Assembly (NCBI GenBank): GCA_034522055.1
Contig: JAXHLS010000002.1
Span: 744,001-808,000, forward strand
Direction: 5' to 3'
Length of the DNA stretch: 64,000 nucleotides
Origin: Gammaproteobacteria bacterium
GTDB taxonomy: Bacteria; Pseudomonadota; Gammaproteobacteria; JAABTG01
How positions within the stretch are numbered: position 1 is the stretch's first letter; each line of letters opens with the position of its first letter. Shown here in pieces: positions 59,598-64,000 of the stretch. A program made the translations under genes and the position numbers. Below the pieces are notes generated by a model, which ran no database searches, was not told the DNA's origin, and saw nothing but the letters and a program-made list of their open reading frames with translations.

Positions 59598-60071
59598 ATG
59601 CTGCAACGCGTCATCATCGCGATCGACTTTTCCAATCCATCCGCCGAGGGCCTGGCGGTCGCGCGCGAGCATTGCCCGGGTGCATTGAGGCGCCTGGTAA
59701 CCGTCGTGAAGCCCTCGGAGGTGGCCTCGGGCGCCTCGGGTGGGTTCTCGGCCGGCGACTCACCGCTGCACTCGAAGGACATGCGCCAGATCGCCGAGGA
59801 GAAAGGACTGGAACGACTTCGCGCCTGGGCCCTGGACGGCGAAGAATGCGCCGTGGTGTTCGGCAGCCCACCGGAGGAGATCTCCCGCCATGCACGGGAG
59901 TGGGGTGCTGACCTGATTGTGATGGGGACACGTGGACGCAGTCAGTTGATGAGCATGCTGTCGGGGTCGGCCACGGAATGGCTGATTCGGCACGCGCACG
60001 TGCCGGTGATGGTGGTGCACGACGTCGAGATCAGCCCGTCGATGCGGGAGAAAATGCCGCCCGGTGTCTGA
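59598..60071 (+). CDS. Universal stress protein (UspA family)
   Basis: A 157-residue protein starting MLQRVIIAIDFSNPSAEGLA. It carries the ATP-binding pattern G-x2-G-x9-G-S in VMGTRGRSQLMSMLSGSATE and ends the domain with HVPVMVVHD. GGGGG lies 6 nt before ATG 59598; an ATG at 59556 is less likely. It is divergent from sulP, 245 bp away. SulP-Usp neighbours are common, suggesting joint use in anion or pH stress. Confidence 0.88.
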   Translation: MLQRVIIAIDFSNPSAEGLAVAREHCPGALRRLVTVVKPSEVASGASGGFSAGDSPLHSKDMRQIAEEKGLERLRAWALDGEECAVVFGSPPEEISRHAREWGADLIVMGTRGRSQLMSMLSGSATEWLIRHAHVPVMVVHDVEISPSMREKMPPGV

Positions 60072-60130
60072 TGTTGGCTGCCCGCGGTGCCGCCAGCGCC
60101 GGCGTGGCGGCTTGTCGTGGGATAGCCCTC

Positions 60131-60185
60131 AAATTAAATTACAAATTACGAAATTACGGTGAAATTACGGTGACGCTTTACTATT
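60131..60185 (+). repeat. Perfect ladder of partial element ends (5, 7, 8, 11, 24 nt)
   Basis: Five contiguous fragments, each a prefix of the element that follows: AAATT (60131-60135), AAATTAC (60136-60142), AAATTACG (60143-60150), AAATTACGGTG (60151-60161) and a 24-nt prefix ending CTTTACTATT (60162-60185). The full element starts at 60186. Lengths rise at every step and no base lies between fragments. Confidence 0.92.
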
Positions 60186-60953
60186 AAATTACGGTGACGC
60201 TTTACTATTTACATCACTTCCGTCGGCTTATGCTACACGCATGTCTCGGCTCCCACGGATCATCGTACCCGGCCTTCTCCACCACGTGACGCAAAGAGGG
60301 AACAGGCGGCAACGGATCTTCATGCAGAATGACGACTATGGGCTTTATCGAGATTGGCTATCCCAAGGATGTCGATCGAACGGGGTGGAAGTCTGGTCCT
60401 ACTGCCTGATGCCGAACCATGTTCACTTGATTCTCGTACCCATTGACGACACCGGGCTGTCGCGCGCAGTCGGCGAAACGCATCGTCGGTACAGCGGGTA
60501 CATCAACGCAAGATTGCGGGTCACTGGCCATTTGTTTCAAGGGCGGTTTGGCTGCGTGGCAATGGATGAAGCGCACTTGATGGCCGCTTTCCGCTACGTG
60601 GCTCTGAATCCCGTCAAAGCGAAGCTGGCGGCGACGGTGGTCGATTGGTCTTGGTCAAGCGCGCCAGCACATCTCCGGCGCCAAGACGACGGCTTGGTTA
60701 CCGTTCAACCCCTGCTCGATCGCGTCGATAGCTTCGCGGAATTTCTCGATACACCAGAGGATCCTGAACGGGTTGCCGCTCTTACTCGGGGTCAGAGCAT
60801 AGGGCGACCATTAATGGGTGACCGAGAGCTGGGCGAACTCGAGAAGCGACTTGGTCGACCTTTGCGCCCAGGCAAGCGGGGCCGGCCCCCTTCCGAGAAG
60901 AAGGACCCGAGGCAACAAAAAATGGTGTAAATCGTAAGATGTCACCGTAATGC
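60186..60953 (+). mobile_element. RAYT element, copy 2
   Basis: Begins AAATTACGGTGACGCTTTAC, a variant of the first element's end, and finishes with GATGTCACCGTAATGC. It is nearly identical to copy 1 through the transposase gene and lies in the same orientation, on the far side of sulP and usp. Confidence 0.82.
60241..60930 (+). CDS. REP-associated tyrosine transposase (RAYT), intact
   Basis: A 229-residue transposase starting MSRLPRIIVPGLLHHVTQRG, with HUH motif M-P-N-H-V-H-L-I, HRRYSGYINARLRVTGHLFQ and a basic C-terminal tail (RPLRPGKRGRPPSEKKD). It differs from the copy at 57148 at only a few positions (for example LL for VP, N for D, V for A, S for P, A for V, M for T), and unlike it retains the complete N terminus. 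This is the copy most likely to be active. Confidence 0.92.
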   Translation: MSRLPRIIVPGLLHHVTQRGNRRQRIFMQNDDYGLYRDWLSQGCRSNGVEVWSYCLMPNHVHLILVPIDDTGLSRAVGETHRRYSGYINARLRVTGHLFQGRFGCVAMDEAHLMAAFRYVALNPVKAKLAATVVDWSWSSAPAHLRRQDDGLVTVQPLLDRVDSFAEFLDTPEDPERVAALTRGQSIGRPLMGDRELGELEKRLGRPLRPGKRGRPPSEKKDPRQQKMV

Positions 60954-61007
60954 GGGGATGAATCCCGACCGCTTGACAGGAAACGGAGTATCTACAGACA
61001 TGGACCA

Positions 61008-61083
61008 TTTGGGGTCAGAGTAATAATGTCAGGTGGATACGGGTATCTCGAGGAGTCAGCCGAGTTTTTACTCTGACCCCAAA
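61008..61083. repeat. Palindromic element with 16-bp perfect arms
   Basis: TTTGGGGTCAGAGTAA (61008-61023) and TTACTCTGACCCCAAA (61068-61083) frame a 44-nt centre. There is no coding capacity. It resembles the intron-hosting palindrome in layout but not in sequence, so it is probably a third REP/MITE-type family. A CCACGAAA-type repeat follows at about 61115-61145. Confidence 0.8.
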
Positions 61084-61172
61084 CGTCACCGATCCCCCTT
61101 TCAGAACCTTCCCCTTTTTCGCGTCTTTCGCGTATTTCGTGGTTGAAAAAGGGCCTATGGCATGGGGCGGAG

Positions 61173-61559
61173 CTACTTCACCACCCGCAGGCTCGGCTTG
61201 CCGCCGCCGCCCGGCGGGTCGTCGTTCGGTGGCGGGGTGCCGGCCGGCTCCTCTTCGTCCTCGAAGGCCATGCCCCTGCCGTTTTCCCGGGCATAGATGG
61301 CGACCACCGCGGCAGGTGTGACGCTCACCGTCTCGGAACGTCCGGAGAAACGTGCGCCGAAGGAGATGTAGTCATTCTGCAGCACCAGGCCCTGAACCGC
61401 CGTGGGACCGATATTGAGAACGATCTTGCCATCCTGGACATGCTGGCGGGGCACCATGACATCCTCGCGCTCGGCATCCACGATGATATGGGGGGTCATG
61501 TCGTTGTCGACTATCCAGTCGAACATGGCCCGGATCATGTAAGGTCTGGTGGAGGTCAC
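61173..61559 (-). CDS. sspB: ClpXP specificity-enhancing factor SspB
   Basis: A 128-residue adaptor that delivers ssrA-tagged proteins to ClpXP. The body has RAMFDWIVDNDMTPHIIVDA and LQNDYISFGARFSGR; after a flexible Pro/Gly tail it ends P-S-L-R-V-V-K, the ClpX-binding motif. The GTG start at 61559 has AGGA 8 nt upstream. It follows sspA after a strong hairpin. Confidence 0.95.
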   Translation of the reverse strand: MTSTRPYMIRAMFDWIVDNDMTPHIIVDAEREDVMVPRQHVQDGKIVLNIGPTAVQGLVLQNDYISFGARFSGRSETVSVTPAAVVAIYARENGRGMAFEDEEEPAGTPPPNDDPPGGGGKPSLRVVK

Positions 61560-61621
61560 GGGAAATATCCTAGCAGGAAGATGCGAGCGGATCAGGGGGT
61601 GGGGCCCTGCCCCGCCGCGCC

Positions 61622-61657
61622 ATCCCTGATGCCGCCGGGGCCGGCGGCATCAGGGAT
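61622..61657. other. Strong hairpin between sspA and sspB
   Basis: ATCCCTGATGCCGCC (61622-61636) and GGCGGCATCAGGGAT (61643-61657) form a perfect 15-bp stem with a 6-nt loop; the arm touches the sspA stop codon. No T-tract follows on either strand, so it looks like an attenuator or mRNA stabiliser that sets different levels of SspA and SspB. Confidence 0.7.
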
Positions 61658-62286
61658 CAGCCCTTCAGTTCCTGCTCGAATTCCGACAGGCTGCCCGGGA
61701 AGGACTCCCGGGCGAAGAGACGCTCGCCGTAGGCCAGCAGCGGTTTCGCCTGGGCCGGCAGCTTGATGCCGTAATGGTCCAGGCGCCACAACACCGGCGC
61801 CAGATACGCATCCACCAGGGAGAATTCGTCGGACATGAAAAACGGCTTCTGGGCGAATACCCCGGCGATGGCCGTCAGGGTATCCCTTACTCCTCGACGG
61901 TATTCATCCGCATCCTTCTTGGAGGTGGTGGCATCCATCTCCTCCAGCAGGGCATAGATGTCCCAGCGGATACGGAAACGGAACAGCCGGTTGTTGGCCC
62001 GCGACACCGGATCCACCGGCATCAGGGGTGGATGGGGAAAACGCTCATCCAGGTACTCCATGATGATGTGCTCGTCGTAGAGCACCAGGTCCCGGTCCAC
62101 CAGGGTGAGTACCGTGCCGTAGGGATTGAGGTCGTTCAGTTCCTCCGGCCGGCTGTCCTCATCGACGCTGAGGACATCGACGTTGATGGCCTTTTCGGAC
62201 AACACGTAGCGCACGGCGTGACAGGCGGGATCCTTGGGATCGGAGTAGAAGGTCATCGTCGAACGGCGATTTGCAAGCTGAGCCAT
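61657..62286 (-). CDS. sspA: Stringent starvation protein A
   Basis: A glutathione-transferase-fold RNA polymerase-associated protein, 209 residues from ATG 62286. N-terminal thioredoxin-like part: MTFYSDPKDPACHAVRYVLS, ELNDLNPYGTVLTLVDRDLV, L-Y-D-E-H-I-I-M-E-Y-L-D-E-R; then the helical C domain with FSLVDAYLAPVLWRLDHYGI. Conserved order petB-petC-sspA-sspB supports the call. Confidence 0.94.
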   Translation of the reverse strand: MAQLANRRSTMTFYSDPKDPACHAVRYVLSEKAINVDVLSVDEDSRPEELNDLNPYGTVLTLVDRDLVLYDEHIIMEYLDERFPHPPLMPVDPVSRANNRLFRFRIRWDIYALLEEMDATTSKKDADEYRRGVRDTLTAIAGVFAQKPFFMSDEFSLVDAYLAPVLWRLDHYGIKLPAQAKPLLAYGERLFARESFPGSLSEFEQELKG

Positions 62287-62554
62287 GATTGGATATTTAA
62301 CCCTCGAAAACGGAATAATGCGCCGGGCCACCAAGTGGGACGCCAGAATCCTCGGCGTGTCCGGCGCGACCCGTGGGAGGGCCGTCCTGCCGAATGCCCA
62401 GGCGCCGGTGCGCAGATGCCCGGCCCGGGCGTGTAACGGATCAGGCGTAAAAAGCGCGGCCGGGAACGGGACGAAGCGGCGAGATACCCCGCACCCCGGC
62501 GCCCACGCCAGGACATGAGCCGCTCGCAGGAGCCATTGAAGCCCCCGCGAGACC

Positions 62555-63313
62555 TCAGTGTATGTCCTTCCAATACTCCTTTTTGAGGAGATAGGCCAGT
62601 ACGGTGAACACGATTAGGAACAATATCACGAACGTGCCCACCTGGGTACGCACCATCTTGGCGGGCTCCCCCAGATAGACGAGGAAGTTGGTCAGGTCTG
62701 ACATGGCGGCCTGGAACTCCTCATCGCTCATGGAACCGGCCCGCAGGGTATCGAAGTCCTCGATGACCTTGCCGGCATCGTCGCCTTCACCCGCCGTGGT
62801 CTTCTTTGCCGCCTTCAGCCCCTGCAACTCCCACAGCACGTGGGGCATGCCCACGTCCTTGAAGACCCCGTTGTTCACGCCGAAGGGGCGGGACTCGTCC
62901 TTGTAGAAGGACAGGAGGTAAGTATAGACCCACTCCGGCCCCCGGGAGCGCGTCACCAGGGACAGGTCCGGCACGTTGATGCCGAACCAGCGTTCCGCAT
63001 CCTCGGCGGCCATGGCCACCTTCATGAGCTGGCCCGGCTTGTCCGTAATGTGCATGTAGTCGGACAGGAGTTCCTCTTCACTGAGGCCGATGTCGCGCCC
63101 GGTGCGGTTGTAGCGCTGGTAGGAAGCGCTGTGACAGGACAGGCAATAGTCCACGAACAACTTGGCGCCCCGTTGCAGGGACTGCTCGTCGCCGAGGTCA
63201 ATGTCCGGATGCTGGCAGGGCACCTGGCCGCAGGCACCGCCACCGGCGGCGTGGCCAAACAGGGGGGCCGCGCACAGCAGCACGGCGGCCAGGGTTCTGT
63301 TGATCATGGTCAT
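62555..63313 (-). CDS. petC: Cytochrome c1 of the bc1 complex
   Basis: A 252-residue haem protein with a signal peptide (about 1-22), the haem c motif C57-x-x-C60-H61 (CLSCH), the G-M-P-H-V-L-W segment expected to hold the axial Met, and a C-terminal membrane anchor (about 225-243). It passes electrons from the Rieske centre to soluble cytochromes. ATG 63313 overlaps the petB stop as ATGA, with GGAGAGGGTGAT upstream. Bases 62287-62554 hold no gene. Confidence 0.95.
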   Translation of the reverse strand: MTMINRTLAAVLLCAAPLFGHAAGGGACGQVPCQHPDIDLGDEQSLQRGAKLFVDYCLSCHSASYQRYNRTGRDIGLSEEELLSDYMHITDKPGQLMKVAMAAEDAERWFGINVPDLSLVTRSRGPEWVYTYLLSFYKDESRPFGVNNGVFKDVGMPHVLWELQGLKAAKKTTAGEGDDAGKVIEDFDTLRAGSMSDEEFQAAMSDLTNFLVYLGEPAKMVRTQVGTFVILFLIVFTVLAYLLKKEYWKDIH

Positions 63314-64000
63314 ATCACCCTCTCCGGTACCGGCTTGGTTCGTTCCATCCTGGTGTAGAACGGCATGAGCAGGAAGTATGCGAAATAGATGATGGAAAAG
63401 ACTCGCGCCAGAATGGTCTTGGTCGGGGTCGGGGCCTGCATGCCAAGCCAGCACAGTACCAGGAAGGCCACCACGAAGAGCCCCAGGGCCACCTTGGAGA
63501 TGATGCCCTTGTAGCGCATGGAGCGCACGGGGCTGCGATCGAGCCATGGCAACAGCACGAACATCACGATGGCCGCTCCCATGGCCACCACCCCCAGGAA
63601 CTTGTCCGGCACCGCGCGCAGGATGGCGTAGAAGGGTGTGAAGTACCACAGGGGCGCGATGTGCTCGGGGGTCTTCAGGGGATCCGCCGGCACGAAGTTG
63701 GCGTGCTCGATAAAGTAGCCACCCAGCTCCGGCGAGAAGAAGATGATGAGGGAGGCGATGATGAGGAACACGCCCACGCCGATGAGGTCCTTCACCGTAT
63801 AGTAGGGATGGAACGGAATGCCGTCCTTGGGGATGCCGTTCTCGTCCTTGTTCTTCTTGATGTCCACGCCGTCGGGGTTGTTGGAACCGACCTCGTGCAG
63901 CGCGATGATATGGGCCACCACCAGTCCCAGCAGCACCAACGGCAGGGCGATGACGTGGAGGGCGAAGAAGCGGTTAAGGGTGGCGTCGGACACCACGTAG
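63310..64000 (-). CDS. petB: Cytochrome b of the bc1 complex (5' end beyond the window)
   Basis: The C-terminal part (about 229 residues) of cytochrome b, with the last five or so membrane helices. It includes FHPYYTVKDLIGV and the quinol-oxidation region H-I-A-P-L-W-Y-F-T-P-F-Y-A-I-L-R. The motif reads PLWY where PEWY is the common ubiquinone form. The frame runs off the window edge; its start and the Rieske gene should follow beyond 64000. Confidence 0.93.
   Translation of the reverse strand, partial: YVVSDATLNRFFALHVIALPLVLLGLVVAHIIALHEVGSNNPDGVDIKKNKDENGIPKDGIPFHPYYTVKDLIGVGVFLIIASLIIFFSPELGGYFIEHANFVPADPLKTPEHIAPLWYFTPFYAILRAVPDKFLGVVAMGAAIVMFVLLPWLDRSPVRSMRYKGIISKVALGLFVVAFLVLCWLGMQAPTPTKTILARVFSIIYFAYFLLMPFYTRMERTKPVPERVI

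Overview
This is high-GC gammaproteobacterial chromosome. It carries a complete mra/dcw division and cell-wall cluster (mraZ to lpxC), rnpB, secA-argJ-nudix, lpoA-yraN-diaA-dolP, sspA-sspB and the cytochrome bc1 genes. From general knowledge, this order is close to the Pseudomonas PA4400-PA4430 block. The disulfide reductase at 4919 resembles the glutathione amide reductases of purple sulfur bacteria, and a menaquinone (men) gene set is present. Together these point to a Chromatiales/Ectothiorhodospira-like lineage, but that is inference from gene content and no species is recognised.

Layout. 1-2050: a lower-GC accessory tail beside tRNA-Thr, with a WYL-like cassette gene and an integron-type attC site, a DUF5615/DUF433 toxin-antitoxin pair and a decayed secreted nuclease. 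2197-6271: SPOR-domain protein, coaX and birA on the minus strand, then a divergent gor-like gene. 6466-9640: a module with a DUF2254 membrane protein and an FNT-family channel, bounded by a ~150 bp direct repeat that includes the 3' end of the next MFS gene. 9601-12356: two divergent MFS transporters. 12607-23075: menF-menD, menB-menA-menC-menE and a convergent hotdog thioesterase (probable DHNA-CoA hydrolase). A 1,992 bp group II intron sits between menE and the thioesterase, inside one arm of a palindromic repeat. 23094-28480: nudix/ThiE-like protein, argJ, a heptanucleotide tandem array and secA. 28797-30288: M23 peptidase and a divergent dciA. 30342-49009: lpxC, ftsZ, ftsA, ftsQ, ddl, murB, murC, murG, ftsW, murD, mraY, murF, murE, ftsI, ftsL, rsmH and mraZ, all on the minus strand. 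Most neighbours overlap by 4 nt, and the cluster is read from a promoter with MraZ boxes at about 49030-49120. 49309-54274: rnpB and rsmI on the minus strand, lpoA-yraN-diaA-dolP on the plus strand. 54288-61150: an accessory insertion between dolP and sspB, with an FAD-linked oxidase, a HicAB cassette whose toxin gene has a stop codon, two nearly identical REP-associated transposase (RAYT) elements flanking sulP and a usp gene, and palindromic repeats. 61173-64000: sspB, sspA, petC and the 3' part of petB.

How the genes work together. The dcw block makes lipid II from UDP-MurNAc precursors and assembles the divisome. LpoA, RsmI, RsmH, DolP and the M23 peptidase belong to the same envelope programme. 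The men genes convert chorismate to demethylmenaquinone; menH and the final methyltransferase are not in the window. The cytochrome b fragment has PLWY at the quinol-oxidation motif where PEWY is the common form.

The most unusual signal is structural. Upstream of each RAYT element is a ladder of partial copies of the element's own 5' end. At 60131-60185 the fragments are 5, 7, 8, 11 and 24 nt long and perfectly contiguous, then the full element follows. At 56596-57043 a coarser ladder (about 8, 37, 87 and 303 nt, plus one 7-nt fragment) precedes the other copy. A related pattern occurs in the palindrome that hosts the group II intron, and the intron's candidate EBS1 matches the repeat consensus perfectly.
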